Shown here: positions 18,421-26,597 of the stretch, piece by piece
Numbering within the stretch: the first letter of the stretch is position 1
Layout: each line of letters opens with the position of its first letter
Assembly (NCBI RefSeq): GCF_024508315.1
Contig: NZ_CP101987.1
Location: 1,674,001 to 1,738,000 of the forward strand
Length of the DNA: 64,000 bases
Direction of reading: 5' to 3'
Source of the DNA: Cellulomonas xiejunii
GTDB lineage: Bacteria > Actinomycetota > Actinomycetes > Actinomycetales > Cellulomonadaceae
Notes under the pieces: model-generated
What the model was told of the DNA's origin: nothing
What the model saw: only the letters and a program-made list of their open reading frames with translations
Database searches by the model: none
Made by a program: the position numbers and the translations under genes

Positions 18421-19034
18421 GGTGCGAACCGCAGCACGCGGAACCCCTTGGCGCTCGCCTCACGCGTCGTGGGCAGCCCGGCCTCGTCGGTCAGCCACCG
18501 CTGCAGCGGGTCCGCCCCGAGGTTGCGGCCCACGACGAGCCAGGCCTCCCCGCCGGGCGCGACACGGGGGAGCCAGTGCTCGAGCAGCGCACGCAGCGCA
18601 GGCTTGCCGATGCGCACCGGCGGGTTGGACCACAGGGTGGCGAACCGCACGTCGTCGGGGACGCCGTCGGGCGTCGTCGCCACGACGTTGCGCAGGCCGA
18701 GACGTGCGGCGTTGCGCCGGACGAGGTCCAGAGCCCGCTCGTTGACGTCGACCGCCCACACGCGGGCGTCGGGGGAGTGCAGTGCGAGCGTCAGCGCGAC
18801 CGGACCCCACCCGCACCCCAGGTCCAGCAGGTCGCCGCCGGCGGGCGGCGGAGGGACCGTGCGCAGCAGCACCTGCGTCCCGAGGTCCACGTGGTCGGGC
18901 GAGAACACGCCGCCGGCCGTCTCGACCTCCACGTCGCGTCCGGCCAGCCGCACGTGCAGCGTCCGGCGCTGCTCGGCGGAGGCCGGCCGGGCCGTGAAGT
19001 AGTGGTCGCCCTGCGGGTCGTCGGTGCCGCTCAC
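18417..19034 (-). CDS. Class I SAM methyltransferase (RsmC/RlmG-like)
   Basis: The protein has 205 residues. The SAM motif I D-L-G-C-G-W-G-P-V is followed by A-V-D-V-N-E-R-A-L, and the catalytic N-P-P motif appears in W-S-N-P-P-V-R-I-G. N-P-P is typical of rRNA guanine-N2 or RNA adenine methylases of the RsmC/RlmG group. H-Y-F-T-A-R-P near the start matches the short actinobacterial members of that family. The GTG at 19034 is chosen. An in-frame ATG at 19118 would add 28 residues that look unlike the family and would run close to the hflX start. The rRNA site cannot be assigned. Confidence 0.8.
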   Translation of the reverse strand: MSGTDDPQGDHYFTARPASAEQRRTLHVRLAGRDVEVETAGGVFSPDHVDLGTQVLLRTVPPPPAGGDLLDLGCGWGPVALTLALHSPDARVWAVDVNERALDLVRRNAARLGLRNVVATTPDGVPDDVRFATLWSNPPVRIGKPALRALLEHWLPRVAPGGEAWLVVGRNLGADPLQRWLTDEAGLPTTREASAKGFRVLRFAP

Positions 19035-19144
19035 CGGACCGAGGCTAACGGTGCTCGAGCCCTGTGCCTGCAGCGAAATCCCGTCGCGGGCGTCGTACGT
19101 GCGTGCGATCCTGGACACAGCCGACCGCCGACGAGAGGACCCGC

Positions 19145-20662
19145 GTGGACGACCGAGAGCACACCACCGACGAGGCGCACGAGGCGCCGGCGCGCAGCGC
19201 TCAGGAGGTGGCCGACGACGTCGTCGCTCGTGTGCTCGCCCGGGCCGGTACCGCGGTGCGGGACGGCGGCACGTCGCACACGTCGTACGACGGGGACCAG
19301 CTGGACCTCGAGGAGCGAACGTCGCTGCGGCGCGTGGCCGGCCTGTCGACCGAGCTGCAGGACGTCTCCGAGGTCGAGTACCGCCAGCTGCGCCTCGAGA
19401 GGGTCGTGCTGGTGGGGCTGTGGGGCGCGGGCACGGCGGAGGAGGCGGAGAACTCGCTGCGTGAGCTCGCCGCGCTCGCCGAGACGGCGGGCTCCAAGGT
19501 GCTCGACGGCCTCCTGCAGCGACGACGCACGCCCGACCCCGGGACGTTCCTCGGCTCCGGCAAGGCCGCCGAGCTGGCGACCCTGGTGGCAGCAGTCGGT
19601 GCCGACACCGTCGTGGTCGACGGTGAGCTGGCGCCGTCCCAGCGACGCTCGCTCGAGGACATCGTGAAAGTCAAGGTCATCGACCGCACGGCCCTGATCC
19701 TCGACATCTTCGCGCAGCACGCCAAGTCCCGGGAGGGCAAGGCGCAGGTCGAGCTCGCCCAGCTCGAGTACCTGCTGCCGCGCCTGCGCGGCTGGGGCGA
19801 GTCGATGAGCCGGCAGGCCGGTGGGCAGGTCGGCGGGGCGGGCGCCGGGATGGGCTCGCGCGGTCCCGGTGAGACGAAGATCGAGCTGGACCGCCGCCGC
19901 ATCCGCACCCGCATGGCGAAGCTGCGCCGCGAGATCGCGGCGATGGCGCCGGCCCGCGCCACCAAGCGCGCGTCGCGTGAGCGCAACGCGATCCCGTCGG
20001 TCGCGATCGCCGGGTACACGAACGCCGGCAAGTCCTCGCTGCTCAACCGGTTGACGCACGCCGGCGTGCTGGTGGAGAACGCGCTGTTCGCCACGCTCGA
20101 CCCCACGGTCCGGCGCGCCGAGGCCGCCGACGGGCGCGTGTACACGCTCGTCGACACGGTGGGGTTCGTGCGTCATCTGCCGCACCAGCTCGTGGAGGCG
20201 TTCCGCTCCACGCTGGAGGAGGTGGCGGCGGCCGACCTCATCCTGCACGTCGTCGACGCGGCGCACCCGGACCCGGAGGGCCAGATCGCCGCGGTCCGGC
20301 ACGTCTTCGCGGACATCCCGGGCGCGATGGACGTGCCCGAGATCATCGTCCTCAACAAGGCGGACCTCGCCTCCCCGGAGGCGGTGGCGCGCCTGCGCTC
20401 ACGCGAGGTGCACTCGATCGTCGTCTCCGCCCGCACCGGGGAGGGGATCGAGGAGCTCAGCGAGCTCATCGCGGACCAGCTGCCCCGCCCCGGCGTGCAG
20501 GTCGAGGTCGTCGTGCCCTACACGCGTGGTGACCTCGTCAACCGGGTGCACGAGCACGGCGACATCGACGTCGAGGAGCACACGCCGACGGGCACACGGC
20601 TGCGGGCCCGCGTCGATGCCGGTCTGGCGGCAGAGCTCGAGGCTGCAGCGCGCACCGCCTGA
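19145..20662 (+). CDS. hflX: GTPase HflX
   Basis: HflX (505 residues) is a ribosome-associated GTPase that splits stalled 70S ribosomes under stress. The HflX-specific N-terminal domain (about 80-220) includes T-P-D-P-G-T-F-L-G-S-G-K. A glycine-rich linker follows, with R-G-P-G-E-T-K-I-E. The G domain has G1 G-Y-T-N-A-G-K-S-S, G3 D-T-V-G-F and G4 N-K-A-D. About 60 acidic N-terminal residues are disordered. The GTG at 19145 has GAGAGGA upstream. It is divergent from the methyltransferase gene. Confidence 0.95.
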   Translation: MDDREHTTDEAHEAPARSAQEVADDVVARVLARAGTAVRDGGTSHTSYDGDQLDLEERTSLRRVAGLSTELQDVSEVEYRQLRLERVVLVGLWGAGTAEEAENSLRELAALAETAGSKVLDGLLQRRRTPDPGTFLGSGKAAELATLVAAVGADTVVVDGELAPSQRRSLEDIVKVKVIDRTALILDIFAQHAKSREGKAQVELAQLEYLLPRLRGWGESMSRQAGGQVGGAGAGMGSRGPGETKIELDRRRIRTRMAKLRREIAAMAPARATKRASRERNAIPSVAIAGYTNAGKSSLLNRLTHAGVLVENALFATLDPTVRRAEAADGRVYTLVDTVGFVRHLPHQLVEAFRSTLEEVAAADLILHVVDAAHPDPEGQIAAVRHVFADIPGAMDVPEIIVLNKADLASPEAVARLRSREVHSIVVSARTGEGIEELSELIADQLPRPGVQVEVVVPYTRGDLVNRVHEHGDIDVEEHTPTGTRLRARVDAGLAAELEAAARTA

Positions 20663-20689
20663 CGCCCCGCGACGCCACGGCGGACGCGG

Positions 20690-20712
20690 GTGTCGGTGGG
20701 CGCGACTACGCT
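20690..20712 (+). promoter_or_regulatory. RecA-NDp / PafBC-type promoter of the dinG-like gene
   Basis: GTGTCGGTG (20690-20698), exactly 8 bases, then TACGCT (20707-20712). This fits TTGTCRGTG-N8-TANNNT with one mismatch. The start codon GTG at 20719 lies 7 bases after the -10, so the mRNA is probably leaderless. No LexA box is present here. Confidence 0.75.
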
Positions 20713-20718
20713 GACGCG

Positions 20719-22899
20719 GTGCTCGAGCCAGATCCGTCGTCCGCCTCGGACGCCGACGACGGCGCACGCGCCGCCCAGGCGGCCGCCGAGGTCGACGACC
20801 TGCTGGACCTGGCCGTCGGCGCCCTCGGCGGGGGACGACGGGACGGGCAGCACGCGATGGCGCAGGCCGTCGCCGACGCGCTGCGCACGGGCGAGCACCT
20901 GCTGGTGCAGGCCGGCACCGGCACCGGCAAGTCGCTCGGCTACCTGGTGCCAGCCGTGCGTCACGCCGTGCTGGCCGACGAGCGCGTCGTCGTGTCGACC
21001 GCGACCCTGGCGCTGCAGCGCCAGGTCCTGACGCGTGACCTGCCCCTCGTCACCACGGCCCTCGCGTCGCGCCTGCCGCGTGCCGCGAACATCGCCCTGC
21101 TCAAGGGCTGGCACAACTACCTGTGCGTCCACAAGGTCGCGGGCGGCTACCCCGCCGACGACCAGGGGACCCTGTTCGAGGTCCCCGAGCCGCCCGGGGC
21201 CGCCGAGCACCCCGCTCCGGTCGAGGGTGACGGCGACACGGCGCGCGAGACGCTCGGCGAGCAGGTCGTGCGGGCGCGCGCCTGGGCCGCCGAGACGGCC
21301 ACGGGTGACCGTGACGAGCTCGTTCCCGGCGTGAGCGACCGCGCGTGGCGGCAGGTGTCAGTCACCGCCATGGAGTGCCTCGGGGGTGTCTGCCCGATGC
21401 TGGCCGAGTGCTTCCCGGAGGCGGCGCGGGCGCGTGCGCGGGAGGCCGACGTCGTCGTCACGAACCACGCCATGCTGGGGATCGCGGCGTCCGGGTCGCC
21501 GGGCGTGCTGCCCGAGCACCAGGTCGTGATCGTCGACGAGGCCCACGAGCTGGCCGACCGGGTCACGGCGCAGGCGACGGCCGAGCTCTCGCTGCCGACG
21601 ATCGAGCACGCCGCACGCCTCGCGCGCCGTCACGGGGGCGTCCCCACGACGGACCTCGACACCGCGGCGCAGCACCTCGCGAGCGTCATCGTGCCGCTGC
21701 CCGAGGGGCGGTTCCCGCGGGGCCTGCCCGAGGACGTGCAGCTCGCCGTCGCGGCAGTCCGGGACGCCGCACGGACCTTGATGACGGCGCTCAAGCCCGA
21801 CTCCGGCACGCGCGACGACGGCGGCCGCAAGATGGCGGCCTCGGCGATGCTCGTCCTGTTCGAGGTCGCCGAGCGGATGGCGGCGGACCCCGAGCAGAAC
21901 GCGTCGACCGTGCTGTGGTGCGCGCGGGGCGAGGACGGACGGGGCGTGCCCACCACGCGGCTGCACGCGGCGCCCCTGGCGGTCGCCGGGCTCGTGCGCA
22001 CGCACCTGCTCACCGGACGTACTGCGGTCCTGACGTCGGCGACGCTGACCCTCGGCGGCTCGTTCGACCCGGCGGCCCGCTCCGTCGGGCTGGCGCTGCG
22101 GCCCGACGCGGCTCCCGTGGGGCCGGCAGAGATCGCAGGCGCGTCCCGGACGCCCGAGGGGGGTCCGCCGACGGCGGCCCAGGACGGCGCCGCCGGGCCT
22201 GGCGTGCGGACGGCGACCGAGACCGTGGAGTCCTGGCGGGGCCTCGACGTCGGCAGTCCGTTCGACTACCCGCGGCAGGGGATCTGCTACATCGCGCGCC
22301 GCCTGCCGCCACCCGGCCGCGAGGCGGCGACCGACGCGCAGCTCGACGAGATCGCGACGCTCGTCGAGGCCGCCGGTGGCCGGACCCTCGGGCTGTTCAC
22401 GTCGCGTCGCGCGGCCACCGTCGCGGCCGAGGCGATGCGTGAGCGCCTCGACGTGCCCGTCCTGCTGCAGGGTGACGACCAGCTGCCGACCCTGGTCGCG
22501 CGGTTCGCCGCGGACGAGCCCACGTGCCTGTTCGGGACGCTCTCGCTGTGGCAGGGCGTCGACGTGCCCGGTCCGGCGTGCCGGCTGGTGCTCATCGACC
22601 GTATCCCGTTCCCCCGGCCCGACGACCCGGTGCGCTCGGCGCGCTCCGACGCGGTCGCGGCCGCGGGCGGCAACGGCTTCATGTCGGTGTCGGCCACGCA
22701 CGCGGCCCTGCTGCTCGCGCAGGGCGCCGGGCGCCTCGTGCGCACGGGCGAGGACCGTGGCGTCGTCGCCGTCCTGGACCCGCGCCTCGCGACCGCCCGG
22801 TACGGCGAGTTCCTGCAGCGTTCGATGCCGCCGTTCTGGCGGACGACCGACCGTGACGTCGTCCTCGCCGCGCTGCGGCGGCTGCGTGATTCGGACTAG
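20719..22899 (+). CDS. dinG: DinG/XPD-type ATP-dependent DNA helicase
   Basis: This 726-residue superfamily 2 helicase is of the Fe-S XPD/DinG type. Walker A is A-G-T-G-T-G-K-S near residue 72 and the DEAH box is V-I-V-D-E-A-H-E-L. Between them lie cysteines suited to a 4Fe-4S cluster (in Y-L-C-V-H, M-E-C-L-G-G-V-C and A-E-C-F). Helicase motifs V and VI follow in W-Q-G-V-D-V-P-G and Q-G-A-G-R-L-V-R. It unwinds DNA with a 5' tail, R-loops or G-quadruplexes in relatives. An insertion of about 40 low-complexity residues lies near 465-505. The promoter points to PafBC-type damage control rather than LexA. Confidence 0.9.
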   Translation: MLEPDPSSASDADDGARAAQAAAEVDDLLDLAVGALGGGRRDGQHAMAQAVADALRTGEHLLVQAGTGTGKSLGYLVPAVRHAVLADERVVVSTATLALQRQVLTRDLPLVTTALASRLPRAANIALLKGWHNYLCVHKVAGGYPADDQGTLFEVPEPPGAAEHPAPVEGDGDTARETLGEQVVRARAWAAETATGDRDELVPGVSDRAWRQVSVTAMECLGGVCPMLAECFPEAARARAREADVVVTNHAMLGIAASGSPGVLPEHQVVIVDEAHELADRVTAQATAELSLPTIEHAARLARRHGGVPTTDLDTAAQHLASVIVPLPEGRFPRGLPEDVQLAVAAVRDAARTLMTALKPDSGTRDDGGRKMAASAMLVLFEVAERMAADPEQNASTVLWCARGEDGRGVPTTRLHAAPLAVAGLVRTHLLTGRTAVLTSATLTLGGSFDPAARSVGLALRPDAAPVGPAEIAGASRTPEGGPPTAAQDGAAGPGVRTATETVESWRGLDVGSPFDYPRQGICYIARRLPPPGREAATDAQLDEIATLVEAAGGRTLGLFTSRRAATVAAEAMRERLDVPVLLQGDDQLPTLVARFAADEPTCLFGTLSLWQGVDVPGPACRLVLIDRIPFPRPDDPVRSARSDAVAAAGGNGFMSVSATHAALLLAQGAGRLVRTGEDRGVVAVLDPRLATARYGEFLQRSMPPFWRTTDRDVVLAALRRLRDSD

Positions 22900-22977
22900 C
22901 CTTCGGTTCAGGGTCGCGCCGGACCGGGCGGGCCGGCCCAGCTGGGACCGCGCCCGCGACGAGGGGACACCACGCAC

Positions 22978-23982
22978 ATGGCCGACGACATCGAGGGCGA
23001 CGAGTTCGCCCTCAGCACGCCACCGTCCGTGCAGCGGCGCACCTCCAAGATCGGCATCGTGGGTGCCGGTGCGGTCGGCTCCACCATGGCCTACGCCACA
23101 CTGATGCGCGGGGCCGCACGCACGGTCGCGCTGCTCGACGTCAACCGTGCCAAGGTCGAGGCGGAGGTCCTCGACCTGTCGCACGGCATCCAGTTCATGT
23201 CCATGGCCGAGGTCCTCGGCTCGGACGACGTGTCGGTCCTGGCGGACTGCGACATCGTGATGTTCACGGCCGGCGCGAAGCAGAAGCCGGGTCAGTCGCG
23301 TCTCGACCTGGCCGAGGCGACGATCTCGCTCGTGCGCAAGGTCCTGCCCGGCGTCGTCGAGGTGGCACCGAACGCGGTCTACGTGATGGTGACCAACCCC
23401 GTCGACGTGGTGACGTACGCAGCGCTGAAGATCTCCGGGCTGCCGCCCTCCCAGCTGTTCGGGTCCGGGACGGTGCTGGACTCGTCGCGGCTGCGCTACC
23501 TCATCGCCCGGCACACCGGCGTCGCGGTGCAGAACGTCCACGCCTACGTCGCCGGTGAGCACGGCGATACCGAGCTGCCGTTGTGGAGCTCGGCGACCAT
23601 CGGTGCCGTGCCGATCCTGGACTGGGAGGGCACGGGCGGCAACGGTGCGCTCACCCGGGAGGTCCGCGACGCGATCGCTCGGGAGGTCGTCGAGTCGGCC
23701 TACCGGATCATCGAGGGCAAGGGGGCGACGAACTACGCGATCGCCCTGGCCGGGTCCCGCATCATCGAGGCCGTGCTGAAGGACGAGCGGCGCGTGCTGC
23801 CCGTGTCGTCGCTGCTCGACGGGTACCTCGGCATCTCCGACGTGTGCCTGAGTGTGCCCACCATCGTGGGCTCGGCCGGCGTGAGGGAGCGGCTCGAGGT
23901 GCCGATGTCCTCCGACGAGATCCTCGGGATGCGGCGCTCCGCCGAGGCCGTGCGCTCGGTCGCGCGCCGATTCGGGTTCTGA
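22978..23982 (+). CDS. ldh: L-lactate dehydrogenase
   Basis: The enzyme has 334 residues and interconverts pyruvate and L-lactate with NAD. The Rossmann motif G-A-G-A-V-G-S begins near residue 26, the substrate arginine region is K-Q-K-P-G-Q-S-R, and catalytic H195 lies in G-E-H-G-D-T-E-L-P-L-W-S, which separates lactate from malate dehydrogenases. The first 20 residues are an acidic extension. The ATG at 22978 follows a purine-rich GAGGGGACACC stretch. It supports fermentative NADH disposal, as expected for a facultative cellulolytic actinobacterium. A strong terminator follows at 24023. Confidence 0.95.
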   Translation: MADDIEGDEFALSTPPSVQRRTSKIGIVGAGAVGSTMAYATLMRGAARTVALLDVNRAKVEAEVLDLSHGIQFMSMAEVLGSDDVSVLADCDIVMFTAGAKQKPGQSRLDLAEATISLVRKVLPGVVEVAPNAVYVMVTNPVDVVTYAALKISGLPPSQLFGSGTVLDSSRLRYLIARHTGVAVQNVHAYVAGEHGDTELPLWSSATIGAVPILDWEGTGGNGALTREVRDAIAREVVESAYRIIEGKGATNYAIALAGSRIIEAVLKDERRVLPVSSLLDGYLGISDVCLSVPTIVGSAGVRERLEVPMSSDEILGMRRSAEAVRSVARRFGF

Positions 23983-24022
23983 CACCGAGGTACCCGCGCT
24001 CGACGCGCTCCGGTGTCGGCAG

Positions 24023-24054
24023 GACGCGGGCCGGGAGGGTTCCCGGCCCGCGTC
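24023..24054. terminator. Bidirectional terminator between ldh and lexA
   Basis: A perfect 14-base stem (GACGCGGGCCGGGA at 24023-24036, TCCCGGCCCGCGTC at 24041-24054) with a 4-base loop, followed by pyrimidine-rich TCCCGTCTCTCT. It lies between the ends of the convergent ldh and lexA genes. Confidence 0.85.
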
Positions 24055-24064
24055 TCCCGTCTCT

Positions 24065-24826
24065 CTACAGGCTGCGCAGGACGCTCACGACGCGCCCGAG
24101 GACCGTCGCACCGTCACCGTCGATGGGTGCGTAGGCCGGGTTGTGCGGCAGCAGCCAGACGTGGCCGTCCGTCCGCTTGAACGTCTTGACCGTCGCCTCG
24201 CCGTCGATCATGGCCGCCACGATCTCGCCGTTCTCGGCGACGGGCTGGCGGCGCACGACGACCCAGTCGCCGTCGCAGATGGCCGCGTCGATCATCGAGT
24301 CGCCGGCGACCTTGAGGAGGAAGAGCTCGCCCTCACCGACGAGCTGGCGCGGCAGGGGGAACACGTCCTCCACGACCTGCTCGGCGAGGATCGGACCGCC
24401 CGCCGCGATGCGTCCCACGACCGGCACGTAGGACGGCGCGGGGGCGTTGTCACGCTCCGGCGTGTCGGGGTCGAGGGTCGATCGGTCCGTCCGGGTCGCC
24501 CACGGTCCCACCGTGCGCGCGTCGTCCGGCTGCACCACCTCGATCGCGCGCGGGCGGTTCGGGTCGCGGCGGAGGTACCCCTTGCGCTCGAGCGCCGTGA
24601 GCTGGTGCTTCACGCTCGAGGGGCTCGTGAGCCCGACGGCGTCACCGATCTCCCGCATGCTCGGCGGGTAGCCGCGCTGCTCCACCGACGCCCGCACCGT
24701 GTCCAGGACGAGGCGCTGCCGCGTCGTCAGCCCGTCGCCGGGTGCCTCGTCCGGGTCGACGGACGTGACCGCCGCTCGCTCGCGCCGTCCTGCCTGCTGC
24801 GTCGTCACGCCGTCCTGCACGTCCAC
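24065..24826 (-). CDS. lexA: SOS repressor LexA
   Basis: LexA has 253 residues. The N-terminal winged helix reads [12 protein letters not shown], with recognition-helix region [10 protein letters not shown]. The C-terminal S24 peptidase domain has the self-cleavage bond at A142-G143 and the catalytic dyad S177 (G-D-S-M) and K214. About 40 extra N-terminal residues and a linker near 110-130 explain the slightly long length. The GTG at 24826 has AGGAGG four bases upstream. The promoter lies at 24987-25015 with a LexA box over its -35, giving an untranslated leader of about 150 bases. Confidence 0.95.
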   Translation of the reverse strand: MDVQDGVTTQQAGRRERAAVTSVDPDEAPGDGLTTRQRLVLDTVRASVEQRGYPPSMREIGDAVGLTSPSSVKHQLTALERKGYLRRDPNRPRAIEVVQPDDARTVGPWATRTDRSTLDPDTPERDNAPAPSYVPVVGRIAAGGPILAEQVVEDVFPLPRQLVGEGELFLLKVAGDSMIDAAICDGDWVVVRRQPVAENGEIVAAMIDGEATVKTFKRTDGHVWLLPHNPAYAPIDGDGATVLGRVVSVLRSL

Positions 24827-24949
24827 TGCGCCTCCTGCCGTCGGTCCGTCACAGGCCCGTGACGGGCGCCGCGCGCGACGGGCACCCGTGCCGGCACCGG
24901 GGGGTCGCGTCCGTCCTGCTCGCCTCCGGAGGGAGGCGGCCGGCGGTGC

Positions 24950-24964
24950 GATGTCAGTGGTCGG
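24950..24964 (+). repeat. 15-base motif shared with 39895 and recA promoter
   Basis: GATGTCAGTGGTCGG lies in the untranslated leader of lexA. After the 9-base element and 8 bases comes TGCACT, a decayed form of TANNNT. It looks like a degenerate PafBC-type promoter on the plus strand. Confidence 0.5.
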
Positions 24965-24986
24965 TGATGCACTCGTCGCAGCACTC

Positions 24987-25027
24987 ACCCTAGGGGTGGG
25001 ACCGGGGCGGATCAAACATCTGTTCGA
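24987..25027 (-). promoter_or_regulatory. lexA promoter with overlapping LexA box
   Basis: On the minus strand, -35 TTGATC (25015 to 25010), a 17-base spacer and -10 TAGGGT (24992 to 24987). The box TCAAACATCTGTTCGA (25012-25027) covers the -35, as expected for autoregulation. Confidence 0.8.
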
Positions 25028-25041
25028 GCGTGTCTCGACGG

Positions 25042-25064
25042 ATGTCGGTCACCTCTGGTAGACA
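25042..25064 (+). promoter_or_regulatory. Possible PafBC-type promoter of the LysM gene
   Basis: ATGTCGGTC, 8 bases, TAGACA. It is weaker than the recA and dinG copies: there are two mismatches in the upstream element and the -10 ends in A. It lies upstream of the LexA box at 25080, so LexA would act as a downstream block. Confidence 0.45.
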
Positions 25065-25079
25065 TCGTACGTACGTTCG

Positions 25080-25095
25080 ACGAACACATGTTCGA
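25080..25095 (+). promoter_or_regulatory. LexA operator (SOS box) of the LysM gene
   Basis: ACGAACACATGTTCGA matches TCGAAC-N4-GTTCGA at 11 of 12 fixed positions. It is one of two LexA boxes in the lexA/LysM divergent region and lies 82 bases before the LysM start codon. Confidence 0.85.
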
Positions 25096-25176
25096 GAGCG
25101 AGGGTGTTCGGCGGACGGTCAGGGTCGACGGGGCAGGTCGGCGCAGGCCCAGGGCGAACGAGGAGAGGGGCTCGAG

Positions 25177-25611
25177 ATGAGCGCGACGGCGATCGCACCG
25201 CTGGTGCGAGGGACGGTTCGGCCGCGTCCTGCGGGTGAGCGGATGGCCCGCGACGGGGCCCGTGACCGCGGCGCTGCGCCCATCGCGTCCCGCGGTGTCG
25301 GGCGCTGCGCGCCGTCTCCTGCGCCACTGCGGCTGACCCGTCGGGGTCGGGCCGTCGTGTGGGTCCTCGGGATCGCGCTCGCGGGCGGTGTCGGGGGGGC
25401 TGCGGCCTCCGCCCAGGCCGACGGCCCGGTCGCGGCCACCGAGGTCCGGCGTGTCGAGGTGGCTCCCGGTCAGACTCTGTGGGGGATCGCTGCTGACGTG
25501 GCAGCTCCGGGGGAGGACGTGCGTGACGTCGTCCTGGAGCTGATGGCGCTCAACGAACTTCCGTCGGCAGGGCTCCAGGCGGGCCAGCGGATCGTCGTTC
25601 CCGTCGGATGA
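25177..25611 (+). CDS. SOS-linked LysM protein (DivS/ChiZ position)
   Basis: The 144-residue membrane protein has about 50 basic, low-complexity cytoplasmic residues, one membrane helix (about 60-82) and an outer LysM domain (about 95-143: V-A-P-G-Q-T-L-W-G-I-A to Q-A-G-Q-R-I-V-V-P). It diverges from lexA, carries its own LexA box and precedes nrdR. This matches the position of SOS-induced division inhibitors DivS (Corynebacterium) and Rv2719c/ChiZ (Mycobacterium). It is expected to bind peptidoglycan and hold back division during DNA damage. That role is inferred from context. No hydrolase domain is seen. The ATG at 25177 follows AGGAGAGGGG. Confidence 0.8.
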   Translation: MSATAIAPLVRGTVRPRPAGERMARDGARDRGAAPIASRGVGRCAPSPAPLRLTRRGRAVVWVLGIALAGGVGGAAASAQADGPVAATEVRRVEVAPGQTLWGIAADVAAPGEDVRDVVLELMALNELPSAGLQAGQRIVVPVG

Positions 25612-25637
25612 GGTCGAGGCGTGCCTCGCGACGCGTG

Positions 25638-25666
25638 TTGCGGTGTCGGACGTGACGCCCTAGCGT
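25638..25666 (+). promoter_or_regulatory. Candidate nrdR promoter
   Basis: -35 TTGCGG (25638-25643), a 17-base spacer and -10 TAGCGT (25661-25666), 63 bases before the nrdR start. The same -10 hexamer, TAGCGT, is used at recA and ftsZ. A nearby GTGTCGGAC has PafBC resemblance, but the spacing is off by one base. Confidence 0.5.
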
Positions 25667-25728
25667 CGCCTGCGTCCGCAGCGCGTCGTCGCGGCGGACG
25701 TCATCCGAGCCACGCCGAGAGGTCCGCT

Positions 25729-26226
25729 GTGCACTGTCCGTTCTGCCGGCACCCCGACTCCCGCGTGGTCGACTCCCGCACGTCCGACGACGGCTCGTCG
25801 ATCCGGCGACGGCGCCAGTGCCCCAGTTGCCACCGACGTTTCACGACGATCGAGACGGCGAGCCTGTCGGTCGTCAAGCGGTCCGGGGCGACGGAGCCCT
25901 TCAGTCGCGAGAAGATCGCGAACGGGGTGCGCAAGGCGTGCCAGGGCCGGCCCGTCAGCGAGGACGACCTGGCGCTCCTGGCGCAGAAGGTCGAGGAGAA
26001 CCTGCGTGCCGCGGGCTCCGCGGAGATCGACGCCTACGAGATCGGTCTGGCGATCCTCGGCCCGCTGCGCGACCTGGACGAGGTCGCCTACCTGCGTTTC
26101 GCGAGCGTGTACCAGGCGTTCGACTCGCTGGAGGACTTCGAGACCGCGATCTCCGCACTGCGCGCCGGGCGCACCGGCGCGCACGGCGTCGAGGCTCCGG
26201 AGCAGGGTCCCGCCGCGACGTCCTGA
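25729..26226 (+). CDS. nrdR: Transcriptional repressor NrdR
   Basis: NrdR (165 residues) represses ribonucleotide reductase genes in response to ATP/dATP. The N-terminal zinc ribbon has paired C-P-F-C and C-P-S-C. The ATP-cone domain (about 48-138) begins V-V-K-R-S-G and includes [12 protein letters not shown] and [11 protein letters not shown]. The GTG at 25729 gives the canonical start at H-C-P-F-C. It sits next to the lexA region, as in most actinobacteria. Confidence 0.96.
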   Translation: MHCPFCRHPDSRVVDSRTSDDGSSIRRRRQCPSCHRRFTTIETASLSVVKRSGATEPFSREKIANGVRKACQGRPVSEDDLALLAQKVEENLRAAGSAEIDAYEIGLAILGPLRDLDEVAYLRFASVYQAFDSLEDFETAISALRAGRTGAHGVEAPEQGPAATS

Positions 26227-26327
26227 CGCGTCTGCGGCATCCGCGGCGCCAATGGGCTGGCGTCCGGGCGCCGAGTCGACCACGCTGGGACCGCCGACGA
26301 CCACGTCGGCGAGTGGAGGACGATCAC

Positions 26328-26516
26328 ATGACGCAGGACGACCGACCCTCGGCGGTGAGCGACGAGGCCAAGGAGAAGTTCCGGGCCGCGCTCGAGCGCA
26401 AGAAGAGCCAGGGGCACCCCACGGCGGACGGGAGCCGGAACACCGGCTCCGTTCATGGTGCGGAGACGGCGGGACCGACGCAGCGTCGGTTCCAGCGCAA
26501 GTCCGGCTCGGCCTGA
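26328..26516 (+). CDS. DUF5302 small protein
   Basis: The 62-residue hydrophilic protein contains S-D-E-A-K-E-K-F-R-A-A-L-E-R-K followed by a disordered tail ending R-R-F-Q-R-K-S-G-S-A. This is the pattern of the actinobacterial DUF5302 family, whose function is unknown. The ATG at 26328 has GTGGAGGA 7 bases upstream. It is charged and probably partly helical, so it may bind nucleic acid or ribosomes. A long terminator follows. Confidence 0.75.
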   Translation: MTQDDRPSAVSDEAKEKFRAALERKKSQGHPTADGSRNTGSVHGAETAGPTQRRFQRKSGSA

Positions 26517-26535
26517 CGAGCAGCGGCCCCCGGGT

Positions 26536-26587
26536 CGAACCACGCGGGGCCGCGCAGCATGTTCGCTGCGCGGCCCCGCGTGGTTCG
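26536..26587. terminator. Long bidirectional terminator between DUF5302 gene and serA
   Basis: A perfect 23-base stem (26536-26558 against 26565-26587) with a 6-base loop. It is the longest perfect hairpin I found in the window and lies between two convergent genes. Confidence 0.9.
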
Positions 26588-26597
26588 TTCGCCCTCG

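Noticed and set aside
21358..23985. An 875-codon minus-strand frame opposite dinG and ldh, and a 980-codon one at 57092-60034 opposite murG-murC
   Set aside because: Both are opposite strongly conserved enzymes, have no domain matches by eye, and result from high third-position GC.
24827..25015. A longer LexA starting near 25015
   Set aside because: The frame crosses the lexA promoter and LexA box, and the extra residues are low-complexity. GTG 24826 has AGGAGG upstream.
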